64,000 bases of DNA from Euglena gracilis. Its lineage: Eukaryota; Euglenida; Euglenophyceae; Euglenales. Of the stretch, positions 28,795-40,368 are shown one piece after another. The DNA lies in NCBI GenBank assembly GCA_039621445.1, contig CP154954.1, positions 26,114,954 to 26,178,953 on the forward strand, in the 5' to 3' direction. Made by a program: the position numbers and the translations under genes. Numbering within the stretch: the first letter of the stretch is position 1; each line of letters opens with the position of its first letter. The notes below the pieces were generated by a model that searched no databases, was not told where the DNA came from, and was given only the letters and a program-made list of their open reading frames with translations.

Positions 28795-29345
28795 AGCCTG
28801 TTTAGGCGAAAATTGGCCATGTCTCGGGCTAGGTGGGGAGTTGCAAGAAAATCAAAATACCATTAGATAGGGTGTTTTAAGGGTTTCAATTTAGCAGGTC
28901 TCCGGACGTTTTGTTTGGTTTTGCTTCATTTTTGAGATATTTTGAGAATTGGGTTTTTTGTCAAGTTTTGGCCCAAAACGGACCAAAAAAGGCCAAAAGC
29001 CTGGTCAAAAAATTTCTGTGGAACACGGGCTATAACTCTAGCTGGCTGTGTGAAAACCAGGTACCATCAGATAGGGCATTGCACAATTGCACAGGCTTGT
29101 AATTTCTTATTGTGCGCTTTTGATGACTCGGCAGCCCTGGGCAGTAAAATTTTGATGTTTGAGCAGATGTATGGTTGCCGGCGGCTTTCGGCCCGGCCCG
29201 GCCCGGCCTGGCGGGTCAGGCCAGCCTGGCGCGGCCTGGCTGGCCGGCCGGGTGGGGCACCTATCGGCCTGGCATTCAGTTGCGGGGAATCAAAATAACA
29301 TTAGCTAGGGCTTTTAAGAGATTGGCTATCATTTTGAAGATCTTT
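28795..29345 (+). repeat. Composite repeat H, internal fragment
   Basis: TCTCGGGCTAGGTGGGGAGT, GGGTTTCAATTTAGCAGGTC and TTGAGATATTTTGAGAATTG match the ~200-bp units of repeat H. A GGCCCGGCCTGGC-rich island (29178-29262) also matches the head of copies at 40.45 and 46.06 kb. The ends are missing. Confidence 0.75.
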
Positions 29346-29434
29346 TGATGCTTTTGATTTTTTTTGGGCCCAAAAAAGACTGAAATGGGCTGTATTGTAT
29401 TGGGGCCAGCCGTGCAGCTGGTCCAGGAGGCTAT

Positions 29435-29840
29435 AACCCCCCCCCCCCCTGAATAGAAGCCCCCGGGGGCTTCTATTCGGAACGTTGGTCGAAAACTGAG
29501 GGGGGGGCTTCAATTCGGGGGGGGGGGGGCACTATTCGGAAAAGTGGTCGAAAACCAGGGGGTCCGAGAATTATCGAAGAAAGTTATTTGTGTGGTCCAC
29601 ATGTCCTACCTTTCCAAACCATGTCAAATTTGCTGCAAATGTTACTCTTGTGGAGAATTGGATCATGAAACATAAAATTACCCAACCCTCATTTAACCAA
29701 TGCCTGAAGAAACCAAATTGCCATCCGTCCCAATTGACAGATCCACGGGCAGGGGCCTACCATTCGGGGGGGGACTATTCGGAATTTTGGTTGAAAACCG
29801 AGGGAGGGGGGCTTCTATTCGGGGGGGGGGGGCTTTTGGG
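29435..29840. repeat. AATAGAAGCCCCC palindromic stutters
   Basis: GAATAGAAGCCCCC is mirrored by GGGGGCTTCTATTC at 29453-29480, and CTTCAATTCGGGGGG, CACTATTCGG, and at 29760-29832 ACTATTCGG and GGCTTCTATTCGGGGG repeat the theme. Each unit is an AT-rich word joined to a G- or C-run. No gene. Confidence 0.7.
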
Positions 29841-30169
29841 GGATTTTTTTTTTGATGCACAATCCTGAGGTCATTTCTTGACATTAAATTTGAAAGTTGA
29901 TTTTTTGACACCAAAGGGGTAGTTCCACAACGCCAGGCAAAACAAAGGCTTTTTTTTAAGACAGAGGGAATGGGTGGGTCCGGGCGACAATTGCCTGCTC
30001 TTTAGCGAAGAGCCAAAATTTGCCAAATGTCTTTAATGGCCGATTTGGGGGGGGGCCCCCCCCCCCCCCCCCCTCCCGCGCCGGCCGATCCCCTGAAATT
30101 GTGGGTGGGGGTGAGATCCTTAAATATGATTTTAATCTTAAAAAGAAGCCTGGGCCAAATGTACAGAAT
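29841..30169. other. No gene; one long C/G tract
   Basis: AT-rich unique sequence around a poly-G/poly-C tract at 30046-30076. Nothing recognisable. Confidence 0.5.
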
Positions 30170-31200
30170 TTGGAGCGAAATGACCATTAGTGGCAAAATT
30201 TGAGCTGTCCGTGAAAATATGGGGAATCAAATTACCATTAGATGATATTACCATTAGATTTCAAAGGGCTTTCTTTTAGGTTGCCGAACATTTTCTTTGA
30301 TTTTGCTTTCTGAGGTATTTCAGAAAGACTGATTTTTTTGACCCCAATACAACCCAAAGATGGCCCCAGAAATACAGAAATGACTGAAAAATGGCCATAA
30401 TTTGAGCTAAACAAAAGAATCGGCAAAAAAGTTAAAATATGGTTTGATAGGGCATTCCAAGGGCTTCATTTTTTGGTCGCTGGACATTCCTTCTGTTTTT
30501 ATTTTACTTCCAACATATTTTGAAAAAATCGATTGTTGACCCGAAAAACGGCCTAAAACACCCCAAAATGGCCGTTTTGGGGGCCACAAAAACGAGCCAG
30601 AACACAGCCAGGTGGCAGCCAAAATGGTGTGTTGGGGGTGATAGAGGGTCTCCAGGGTACATTTGGTCTGGCAGATGCTTTCGGAAGTAATGTAACCCCC
30701 TGATATAAACCCCCCTTTGGGTCTTGAAATTTCGCCAAATATAACCACCCCCTCTGGGAAACAGCAGAAGGGAAAAATCCCGACAATTCCAGCATTTCGT
30801 TACACTTTCAGGGGATGATTTTGACATTTTTTTCTCTCCAAAAAATGGTCATCAACTGGAAATTTGCCCAAAAATGGTGAACTTTGGGCAAAATTGTATA
30901 TGCGCTTTGGAAATTTGATTTCCCCACCCAAATACAACCCCCCCCCCCAAACCCCCCCAAACCCCCTTGAGGGTCCTGAAATTTCTGCTCAAATATAAAG
31001 CCTGGGGGTTATATATTTTTTGAATCTCTTGAGATATCTCGAGAAAGAATAACCCCCCCAATTATGAAACCCCCAGGTTTTATATTTGAGGAGTTTATTC
31101 TTTTGCGATATTTTTGAAAAATCTGTTTGAACCAAAATCTCACCCCAGTGGAATGGCAGAGTCAAATCTGGGGGGGGGGGGTGGCTAATCCCACCGGGGA
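30170..31200 (+). repeat. Composite repeat H, diverged fragment
   Basis: TTTGAGCTGTCCGTGAAAAT, TGATAGGGCATTCCAAGGGC with TTCATTTTTTGGTCGCTGG, and AGAGGGTCTCCAGGGTACAT correspond in order to units of the 40.8-41.3 kb copy. ATAAAGCCTGGGGGTTATAT / GAAACCCCCAGGTTTTATAT palindromic words are inserted at 30990-31090. Confidence 0.65.
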
Positions 31201-32030
31201 AAAAGGGAAGGGTTGAACCCTCCTCCCCCCCAGTAATGGGAACTGCAGATTATCACCACGACCCCGGCCCTGTTCAAAGAATTTTCTTCAATTGCAAGTG
31301 ACTGCATCCCGGCTTTTTGAATCACCTCCGTTTGACCCCCCCTCCCCCACTCCCTGCCAGGCCCAAGTTACTCAACTGACAAGAGGTCCAAACTGGTGAG
31401 CTTCGCTCTTAAACCCCCCCCCCCAAATATAAGAAACCCGTTTCTTATATTTGGGTGTCGGCCGATCGGCCCAAAGGGTTTCTTATATTTGGGGGTTTCT
31501 TATATTTGGGTGTCGAAGGCCGGCCCCAAGGGTTTCTTATAAATGGAACTTTTTCTTCCTTCGGATCATTCATATAATTAATTACATGTGACAGCCGTGC
31601 ATAGGATTCTTAATGTCTGACTGCCATTGGAGCAGTGGGGAAGAGGGTCGTGGCACGGACAGGTGTCTCCAAAAAGCAGTTGCTGCTGAACTCTTGCTTT
31701 GAAAAGAAGCAATAGACTACTGGGAAAAGAATCATGGTGAAATGATAAAACAACAATATCTTATATGGCTGAAAACAGGCAAAGGGATATATACTCCAGA
31801 GAGATAAAGCTCAATCTATCCTAACCAATAACCCTAAAAAAAAATCTCAAAAAGGGGGTTCAGGGAAAAAAATTAGACCCTTGGATATTTTCCATTTTTT
31901 TTGCACTGTTTTTGAGCAGGGATTTTTTTGATTTTTTTTAAACACTTTTGAATTTTTATTTGGGGGGTTTTCTTTTTTGGGGTCCTGTCAGGATTTTTTT
32001 AGGGGACTCACTCTACTCCAGAGAGATAAA
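31201..32030. other. Palindromic TTTCTTATATTTGGG words, no gene
   Basis: 31410-31545 carries four copies of TTTCTTATATTTGGG in both orientations around GTCGGCCGATCGGCC palindromes. CTCCAGAGAGATAAAGCT occurs twice, at 31794 and 32015, bounding an AT-rich stretch. No gene recognised. Confidence 0.6.
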
Positions 32031-32110
32031 GCTGGATCCTAATCCTAACCCTAACCCTGCCCCATCCCCTAACCCTAACCTAACCACCCTCACCCCTTTA
32101 CTCTGACCCA
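32031..32110 (-). repeat. CCCTAA patch
   Basis: CCTAATCCTAACCCTAACCC and CCCTAACCCTAACCTAACC, telomere-like in the same orientation as 26840-26995. Confidence 0.8.
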
Positions 32111-32554
32111 GGATAGGCAATGGGGGGTTTAGGCCCCCTGGATAATTAAATCATCCAATTGTTTTGACCCGGATCGACCACTTCTGAGGGTGTTTCGGTG
32201 GCCGAACTGGATGCCTGACCTAGGCAAATTTTTTCGTTTTTTTTTTAAATGCACTTTTAATTGAACGTTTTTTTGAAATGCAGAAGTGTGGATTGTGTGG
32301 TCTTTGCTTTTTTTGGACAGTTGGATTCTAAACATCTTAGTTGATGCTTTTTTGTATTTGGAAGTTTTGGTTTTAATGGTGGGGTCATTTTTGGGTCAGG
32401 AACTGTCTCGAAGAAGGGATTCCTGTTCCCACCCCCTCAGTTAATTGGATCATCTGCACACTGGAGGGTCGCTGGGGTCTTTCTGAGACAAACTGGACTA
32501 CCCAACTCTAACCCTACAAACCTTAACCACTTAAACTTACTGTCCCCGGAAAAT

Positions 32555-32880
32555 AACAACCTAAGCCTTTCAGGTTGTTATTTTTTCGGTTGTTATTTTT
32601 CCAAATTTTTCCTGTGTAAAGGGTTCGCCATGGCTCTTTGGATACTTTCTCACTTGGCCTGGCTGAGACGGGGTATGGATGAGAAACCCCTCCTTTCAAT
32701 CGTCATGGAAAAGCATTTGCAGCAAAGCCTTCCTAACTATGGTCGACGCTGACCTGATTTGATGACCTCCCCAGTTTTTCGTGAATTCCATATTGACATC
32801 CTTGTTGCTCTGAGCCTTCCTTGTTATTTTTCCGGTTGTTATGCCGGTTGTTATTTTTCCGGTTGTTATTCCGCAGTAAC
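32555..32880. repeat. GGTTGTTATTTTTCC repeats bounding unique DNA
   Basis: CAGGTTGTTATTTTTTCGGT plus TGTTATTTTTCC at 32571-32603, and three CCGGTTGTTATTTTTCC units at 32820-32872, about 250 bp apart. The DNA between is not recognisable. Confidence 0.65.
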
Positions 32881-33700
32881 CCCCTAACCCCCTGACTCTA
32901 ACCCAAACCCAACTCAATCCCTTACCCTATTTTGAAAGGGTTCTAAAAGGGTTTAAAAGGGTCTAAAAGGGTTTGCATGGAGCTCCCCTTCTCACGCAAC
33001 GTATCACCTTCCTGCCATCGTTCATTGATACACTCCCACAGCAATCGTCTTTATGTTCCATTTTAAATGCAGAATTGTCTATTTGCCAAAACCTGATGGC
33101 ATTGAGTTCGCATTAACCAATCCCCCTTCCCCGTATTCATAAATCGGTCTAACATTTTGGGTCGATCAAGAAAGATCCAATCAAAGGAGAAATCCTCATA
33201 AAGAAGGATATGAACAAAATTTATGCTGGGGGCAGTTAGCACCAAAATATTGAAACAACAGCCTCATTGCCTTTGCAGGAGTGCTGCGCCAACCTGGAGT
33301 ACCTCACCTCCCCAGTTGGCTGGCTCAGTGTGCAGGATGAGAGTTGCTTTCTGTTCACCGGCCGCGACGTGGTAGAAGTGCACGCCCAACTGCCTGGCCT
33401 CGTTCTGTGCGAGGGCAAAGGGGTGGAGGTCTTCGCTGAGAGCACAGTGCATGGCAGTGATGAGCTTCGAGTGCTTTGGGTTCCGGTTTTTTTTTCCGTT
33501 CCCTTTCGTTCCCACCAGGGCCACTGAAACCAAAGGGAACCACCACCGGAAGGGGGGGGGGTGGATGGGGTACAGCCAGCTTGCAACGTTTTTCCAGCTG
33601 GCAACCTTTCTTGCAAGCAGGGGACCGCATAATCCCGCATAATTTGTTTTTTTTTGGGAAAATTCAATAAAGAAAAGGCCCTCCCTTGCACAATGAATGC
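32881..33700. other. Two opposing open frames, undecided
   Basis: 33267-33527 (+; QECCANLEYLTSPVGWLSVQ) and 33264-33533 (-; KLITAMHCALSEDLHPFALA) cover the same DNA and both look protein-like. Without a domain or codon statistics I cannot choose. TCTAAAAGGGTTTAAAAGGG-type repeats are at 32940-32972. Confidence 0.35.
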
Positions 33701-35599
33701 TCCTTTTGTTTTCTTTATTATTTCATCGTTTTTTTATTTCTCCAATTTGTTGTACACTCTTTTTCGTTTTCTTTGGTGCGGAGGAACTATTAGAGCAGTC
33801 AAAAGTTGGTCCTCAGGGGGCAGGGATGTTTGGAAAGCCCTTGCTTTGAGGAAGGTGGTTGTGGGGAGGGGTTTCAATCCCCCCTCCTAGAGGGTCAATG
33901 TGGTTGCTGCAGACCATTCCCAGATGTCAGATTTGGGGGGGGGTCTGATGTACCCACCCCTCCTTCAAGAAAGCCAAAAATCACGCTGGCACTTGCCTTG
34001 GAGATGTTGTTTTTCCACTCAAATTTTTCAGGTTTGCTCATTATTTTTGCATTTTCCACAGTTCAAATGTCATTGTCTGCAATTTTTCACCCTTTGAATT
34101 TTTTTTCAGCCCTCATCAGTTTAGAGTTGGAGGTTTACCCCCCGAAGTTTTTTTAATCCCTAGCTTCCATATATCCCTGTGGGTGTTTTACTTTATGATC
34201 ATATTATTATTATTATTATTATTATTATTGTTTTTTTGGAGGTTTACTACAACACTTTGTCATTCTGGAAGGGAGGAAACCATGAGATCCTGAAGCCCAG
34301 GAGAGTGCCATATGGTCCAATATTATTTTCTAGTTTTTTTTGCACATGCTTCCCAAGTGAAACATGAAAACCCAAAACTATGACCCCCCTGAGCCAACCA
34401 AACCAAAAATCCGAAAATGACACCCCCCGACCCGAAACCGCGAAAATCTCTGACAACCCCTTTTTTGGTGCAAAAATGATGTGATCGCTGAAACTTTTGG
34501 CACTTTTAGACTCAAAAATCATTTGAAGTCTCAATAAGAGAGCAGTTTCACATGGCGCAAAGTGCTGGAAAAATTTGTATGTATTTGGGAACCTGAAGAA
34601 GGTCGGTCAAAGAAAAATCCCAAAACAGGACCCCCCCAAATAAGCCCCTAACCCTTGGAGATTTCCATCAACAGATCCGATAATAAGGCACAGGTCACAT
34701 CTCTTTGGGGGTTCAGCACCGTGTTAGGCTGCTGAACCCTAAGAAGCAGCCTAAAAAATGAACCAGATTTTTGTTAATCTGGTTCATTTTGGAGCCATTT
34801 TGTGTCATTTTGGGCTAATTTCAGTGTTGGATGTTGTTGAACGAATGATGATGAGCGTTGGATGAATCGGGCTGTTTTTGGGCTCTTCTGGGCCAACGTC
34901 GGACGTATTTGGGCATCATTTCAGGCCAAAGTTGCAGGCTTTGACTTTGCATGAATGCAAATAACACCCATTTTTTCATTTTTACTCCGATTTTTTCCGC
35001 ATAATCTAGTATAGTCCTGCATAATAAATTACCGCATAATCTTGCATGATTTGGAAAAAATTCTCCTGCGTTATCCCCACCCCCTGTTACCCCCTGGATC
35101 CCCCCTTCCACTGAACTCATTCCTGTCCAGCTTCCCAAAAGGTCGTATAAATGACAACAGACTTTCTTTGCTGCAAAAAGGGAAAAGCAAAAAAGACCTG
35201 ACCACATCGGACATCGAATGCACTCCTCAGCTCAAACCTTCGCATTAAAATTTTTGTTTTGCGAAAATTGATGATTGGCATTTTTCCAGTTTTGACCTTG
35301 GACGGGACCCCATCCCAAGCTCAGCCCCACGTGGGGAACCCCAGGTGGGTCAGTCTGGCTGTCAATCTCGTTTGTTTACAATCTTGCTTGTATTTGCATT
35401 TGGTTCATTTGGGTTTTTTTATCCGCACCAGCTGCTGAGATGAAGCCCCTCACTGAACGGGCCCTTTGATGTTCAGCCAGAGGGGGTACTCTGGGAAGTC
35501 ATCCCCATGGTGTGTGTCTGGAGGACCCTCCTTTTTTTCCGCAGCAACCTGAAAGGGCCATCCATGAAGATGTGGGTCGGACGACCCAGCATGTGGAGG
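33701..35599. other. No gene; ATT microsatellite
   Basis: An (ATT)9-10 microsatellite lies at 34202-34229. At 34728-34755 CTGAACCCTAAGAAGC is followed by CCTAAAAAATGAACCAGATT and its mirror AATCTGGTTCATTTTGG (inverted repeat 34757-34792). Otherwise unique sequence with no recognisable coding region. Confidence 0.5.
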
Positions 35600-35900
35600 A
35601 TGCAGAGTCGTGGGTAGCAGGGTCGTCCGTCAGTAGTCGTGGGTAGTGGGGTTGGCTAATCCTACCCATTTTGGACCCCTTGTTGGCTGGATAAATTGGG
35701 CCTGGTGGAGAGTGGTGATCAAATGGAAGGGTTTCAGAAAGCTTAGATCCAGTTGTTTGTGATTGAAAAAAAAATCCGGAAAGGGGGCCAGGGTTGTTGT
35801 GATGATCTGCAGTTATCTCTGGTGGTGATGATCTGCTTTTTTTTTTTTTTTGTTCAGGGCTCAGCGACCCTCCCTCTGATAATGCCCCTCCCCCCAATTT
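35600..35900 (+). repeat. Composite repeat H, 3-prime fragment
   Basis: GGTTGGCTAATCCTACCCAT, TTTGGACCCCTTGTTGGCTG and the terminal GGGCTCAGCGACCCTCCCTC match the tail of repeat H (compare 41425-41445 and 42181-42195). Confidence 0.6.
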
Positions 35901-36142
35901 GAACGAGCCTCAAATTTTCCAGCAAATCAAATAGTGGATATCACCCGGCATTGAAAAAGTGGGTTTTTTTGCAACCTTTCACTTCGTTGAAGTCCTTTGT
36001 ACTCCCCCACATGCAGGCGGGCGCAGATGATTTTGAAGGGGCCCCGCACAGTCCTTTGCCCCTGAGCCACGACGCTTTGGCACATGTGTTGCGGTTCTGG
36101 CCAGGCATTTCCTCCAGGGCCCCTGGTTGATGCTGTGCGCCA

Positions 36143-36442
36143 GTGCTAGTTGTGCACCACACCCTCACAGGCTTCCGTCACCTGCCACACAACCACACAC
36201 GCTGGGAGTGGGGAGGGGGAAACCAGACGTGGATGGGGGTGAGGTGGGGAGATGCTTGCCGCTGCCCGCTGCCCGACTTGTTGGCCTTCCGGAGCACATG
36301 CCGCGCCTTCCACTGCACTCTCGCTGCTGTTCCTCGAGATTTCTGGGGGCAGAGATTTGCAGCGTTGGTCGTAAATGGGGTGGATTGGCCTGGTGTCACC
36401 CCTCCCACAGCACCGCATTTGGCTGTGGTGCCGTGCTGCTGA
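36143..36442 (+). CDS. Short frame with F-box-like motif
   Basis: A 99-codon frame contains CPLPDLLAFRSTCRAFHCTL followed by AAVPRDFWGQRFAALV. The pattern LP..L...R..CR.....L..VP..FW is that of an F-box, the ~45-residue segment that binds Skp1 in SCF ubiquitin ligases. The region before it is low-complexity (HLPHNHTRWEWGGG) and nothing recognisable follows. The motif is short, the plus and minus strands are both open, and no flanking exons were identified, so this may be a chance match, a single exon or a remnant. Confidence 0.3.
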   Translation: MLVVHHTLTGFRHLPHNHTRWEWGGGNQTWMGVRWGDACRCPLPDLLAFRSTCRAFHCTLAAVPRDFWGQRFAALVVNGVDWPGVTPPTAPHLAVVPCC

Positions 36443-37275
36443 ACGCCCTGACTGGGGAAATTTTGCTAACCATATGTGTGGTATACCTACTCCCTCGGGA
36501 CGTTGCCAACTTAGGGAGTTTGCTCCCCCTCTGTACCCTACAATTTGGCCCCTGAAAATTTGTTTTTTTTTGCCAAAACTTGGCTCCAAGATTGCAAGGT
36601 CAACCAATTTTTCCTATACCTGTTTATGGACATTTATAGAGGCCACACTCACCAATCATGGTGATGGTAATCATATACACTAATTATAATCATTATAATC
36701 AGCACATGTCAGAACTTTCCCATTTTTTTTCGTCAGATCTTCGGAAAGTTATGTATTCATAACGTTGAAGTTGTTTCTGCTTTCGTTTTTTGTCACTCCC
36801 TTGCTGCAGGTTGCATCCGATCGATGGTGCAATATGTTCTCAGCCGCATCCTGTTTGTAAATTTGAAGCTGGCACTGAACAGTTTGGAATGTGTTGCCTC
36901 ATGTACACCTATCATCCTTCTTGCTGAGGATGATTTGGAGAGGAGGTGTGGTATGGTGTGGCGTGGTGTGGAGTTAGCCCTCCACCTCTGGTAAAGCTTC
37001 TTAAATAGAGGTGTCGAGTCGCCATCGTTTTTTATCACGTACACGTGAGTTTTTGACAGCAACACAAAGCCAGTTTCTGGGCAGTTGGCAACGTTTCTGG
37101 AAAACTTCAACAAACACTCACAAAAACTTGGAGGCTTGTGGTTTGTGTGTTATTTGGGTTGTGGTTTAGAAAACAGTGTGCAGCTACACATCTTTGTGGT
37201 TCAATCTTGTTGTCACAGAAGCAGCCACACCGGTGGAAGCTTTGTAACCGATGGCGGTGAACACCACCATACGAT
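36443..37275. other. No gene recognised
   Basis: Unique sequence; short TAATTATAATCATTATAATC tract at 36679-36700. Nothing else recognisable. Confidence 0.5.
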
Positions 37276-37540
37276 GTGCTGCCCTGGGGTGGGTGGGTCC
37301 GGCCGAGCCCCCCCCTCCCCTGGGGGGGGGTCCCCCCAGGGGGGAGTGGGATATGTTTTTCGGCGCCGAAAATTTTTGAAAAAAGGTGTGTGTTATTTTT
37401 GGCATTTTTTTGCGATTTTTTGGCCATTGGCGGGGAAAAGTGAGTGGGTCCCCAGGACCCCCCCCCCTCGGGGGGCCCCCAAGGGGTGGGTGGGTGGTAC
37501 CCCCCTCCCCCGGTCTTTAAAAAACCCCTGGTCGCATCGC
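37276..37540 (+). mobile_element. Relative of the 58.1-kb MITE, ends not intact
   Basis: Shares GGGGTGGGTGGGTCCG, a poly-C/G block, CGGCGCCGAAAATTTTTGAA and TCTTTAAAAAACCCC with the 58118-58401 element. No terminal repeat or duplication is visible. Confidence 0.55.
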
Positions 37541-38769
37541 GAGCTGTTGACAGGTCGATGCTTTGTGTCACGACCAGGGACTATACCGGGGAAGGTGGGG
37601 CCCCACAACAGCATCGTCCAACACTTAGGTTGAAGGCACTCTGTCCTTGTTCTTTCTGTCAATTAACCAACCACAAGTCCCCATGTGCCTGTCTCCTTTT
37701 CCCCGGCAAACTAGTAACCTTAGTGCCAATTGAGGAGGTGCAACTTTGTGTTGTTGCATTTTCAGAAGGAACTTTTGGTGGCTGGTGACCCCACCCACTT
37801 GTGAAAACCCACGTGCCAGCAGGATCTGGTTTGCTTGGTCGGCTGTGGGAGGGGTTGTCAGGTCAAAGAATTCCCAACGCCCCAAGACTACCCAGCACAC
37901 TCCCTACAACATGAATTTTACCAAAATTGTCAGAAATTTCGTTTTTGGTGACATTTGGTTGATGAAATTCCCTCTTGCGGCATTGCTACAGGCTCGGAGG
38001 ATGCGCATCTGCTGTGGGCCAAACTTTTGCCATCCCCTCGGACTACACCTATTTCTTGGTTGCCTATAAAGGCCTATCAACTGGCCTATATCAGGTTTGC
38101 ATTGCATGTGCCCTTTTGCTTTTCAACATTCTCACCAACATATTTGGGACCTGTTTAAAGAAACTGTCTGTCATTTTGATTTTTTTTTGCCCAAATCGGA
38201 TATTTACATGTGCGTATTTTGGCCAAAAAGCACACATTTTATATATATTTTGTGCATATATAGTGCAAGTTCGAGATTTTTCAGGATAATCTTGCATATT
38301 TGCCCATTCTTGCATATTTTGACCACACGTTTCTGGGGTTTCAGCCTCAATTTGTTGCACGCTGGGACCATTTTCGGCCATTTTTTTTGGCGATTTTGGC
38401 CCTTTTGGCCACTATGGGCCATTTTTGAGCCATCTCTGACCACCATTGGCCACTTTTGCTTTTTTTTTGGTGGTTAAAAATGGCTAAAAATGGCCAAGTG
38501 GTTGTCAAAGTTGGCCTTTAATGACCCTTGAATGGCTCGAAATTGGTCGAAAATTGCCCGTAAATGGCTGATTGTGCGGATAATGAGTGGAAATGGGCCC
38601 AAAATGGTTTGCCAAGTGGGGTCATGAACATGGCCAAAAATGGCACAGTTCCAGAAAATTGTTTGTTTCCCACATATGTCTTCGAGCATATTTCGCATTT
38701 TTTTTGGTGCATATTTTTGTGCAAACTTTGGTATCTGGTTTTACGCATATTTCCCCCCCTGGCCATCAC
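37541..38769. other. No gene; TTGGCCATTTT-rich stretch
   Basis: 37541-38200 is unique. 38330-38650 is dense in GGCCATTTTTGGCC words common across the window. Both strands are open in short frames without recognisable motifs. Confidence 0.5.
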
Positions 38770-38779
38770 TGGTGTTTAA

Positions 38780-38885
38780 ACATAACCCCCTCCCAAATGA
38801 TACACCCGGGGGATATATTATTTTGGTAGCCGAAGTCGGGGTCTGGAGGGGGATATTATTTGGGGGGTATATTATTTGGGCAAAT
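38780..38885. repeat. TATATTATTTGGGG stutter words
   Basis: ATGATACACCCGGGGGATAT, GGATATTATTTGGGGGG, TATATTATTTGGGC. A second cluster is at 39920-39980. The words look like decayed palindromes of the type AT-word plus G-run seen at 29.4 and 31.4 kb. Confidence 0.65.
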
Positions 38886-39127
38886 CCTTCAACAGACCCG
38901 CCCAAAAGAGACAACTCAAACAGACCCGCCCAAAAGGGGCATACCCACATGGTTTCTGCATTTGCATATTTTTGACAGGCAGCTCCCAACTATACGACCC
39001 AACTATACAACTATACGACAGGTCATCCAATTGGATGGGGAGGGTCGTATGGCGGGACCCGGGTCCGACCTTCGGGAAAGTTTGGGGATATTGATTGGGA
39101 TAGGGTTAGGGTAAGGATGTGTATTGA
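38886..39127. other. Unique sequence with tandem CTATACGAC words
   Basis: GACCCGCCCAAAAG occurs twice (38896 and 38925) and AACTATACGAC three times (38989-39020); a single TAGGGTTAGGG is at 39101. No gene. Confidence 0.5.
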
Positions 39128-39401
39128 TATTGGTTTTAGGGGAGGAGCCCCGATAAATTTGGATAGATTGACACCCTGATATCTCGATGAAAGTCGATAA
39201 AACCGATATGATCATTTTGTTGCCCGATATCCTCACTTTGTGATTTGGAGAATCCCAGAATCGCCCCAAAATACAACAAAAAAGTACATCACCCCCCCCC
39301 CCCCAATAAAGCCGATATTTCACGATATTTTTTTGGGACCCGATAAATTCAAGGTTTTCGATAAACCCAAAATGGGCCGATATCCAATGTCCACCCTTTG
39401 T
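39128..39401 (+). repeat. Dispersed repeat F, uninterrupted copy
   Basis: Inverted relative to 9805-10862 and lacking the 776-bp insertion there; at the matching point CCTTGAATTTATC (read on the minus strand) is continuous. This is the empty-site control for that insertion. Confidence 0.87.
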
Positions 39402-40368
39402 TAGGGTTAGGACAGCAGGCCACGGGGCTCCAATTTTTGGGAAGTTAAGGAGAACTCAGGCCGCCTTTCGGACGAATTTAGGCCGTATTTGCGCAATTTT
39501 TTTTAAGGCAAAATAAGGTTTCAAAATCTTACAAAACAGGGACCTAACCTCTGGCTTAACTTTGTCCCTCGATCCTGACCTTAACCATATTCCTAAAATT
39601 AAGTAGAAACCCTCCCCAAATCCGCCGACGGTGGCCCAGAAACCGCGTGGTTCCCCAATGCTGCGGGACCGAAAAGTTGAAAGCGGGTCCCACCATACAA
39701 CCCCCCCCCCCCTAATCCGACTGGACGACCAGCGGGTTGCATGGTTGGAAGCTGCCTTTCGACACTATGTTTAGGTTGGTGTTACCATAACTGTTGCTTT
39801 TTGGTACCAGTCATTTTCGGCAAAGTGTGTTATTTTTGAACAGAAATTCTGTGTTTTCTGCTTTTCTGCGTTTTCTGCTTTACTCAATTTATTTGCTCAG
39901 CCGAAGTCCCCGGCCAGGGGGGGGGTATCTTATTTGGGGTGTATGTTATTTGGGGGTGTATATTATTTTTGGGCGGGTTATTTTATAATGCCACAGCATT
40001 GGGCTATTTTGTGAATGGTTTGGACTTTATATTTATTAATTTTTTTTTGTGATGCACATCGTAGCGGCCATTTTGCAGTTGATGTGCATTTCCCAAAAAA
40101 ATTTTGAGGTTTGCTTGCGGACATCAAATTTTTTTGTGGTGATGTGGACGTGTGAACTGTGAATTATCAGAGTTCTTCCTTCTCACAGCAAGAAAATAAC
40201 ACAGGGGTGGGGATCAGTCTGGGTTTCAAGGCAATCTGAGGGTGTTGGGGTCTGATTTAAATCAAGGAAGATCGCACCTGCTTCCTACCCACAACACACA
40301 CTGAAAACAACACACACGTGTTATTTCTGTATTTATGTTATTACCACATTTATTTGTCATGTAATATA
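39402..40368. other. No gene recognised
   Basis: Mixed unique sequence with a C-run (39701-39713) and the TTATTTGGGG cluster at 39920-39980. Confidence 0.5.
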
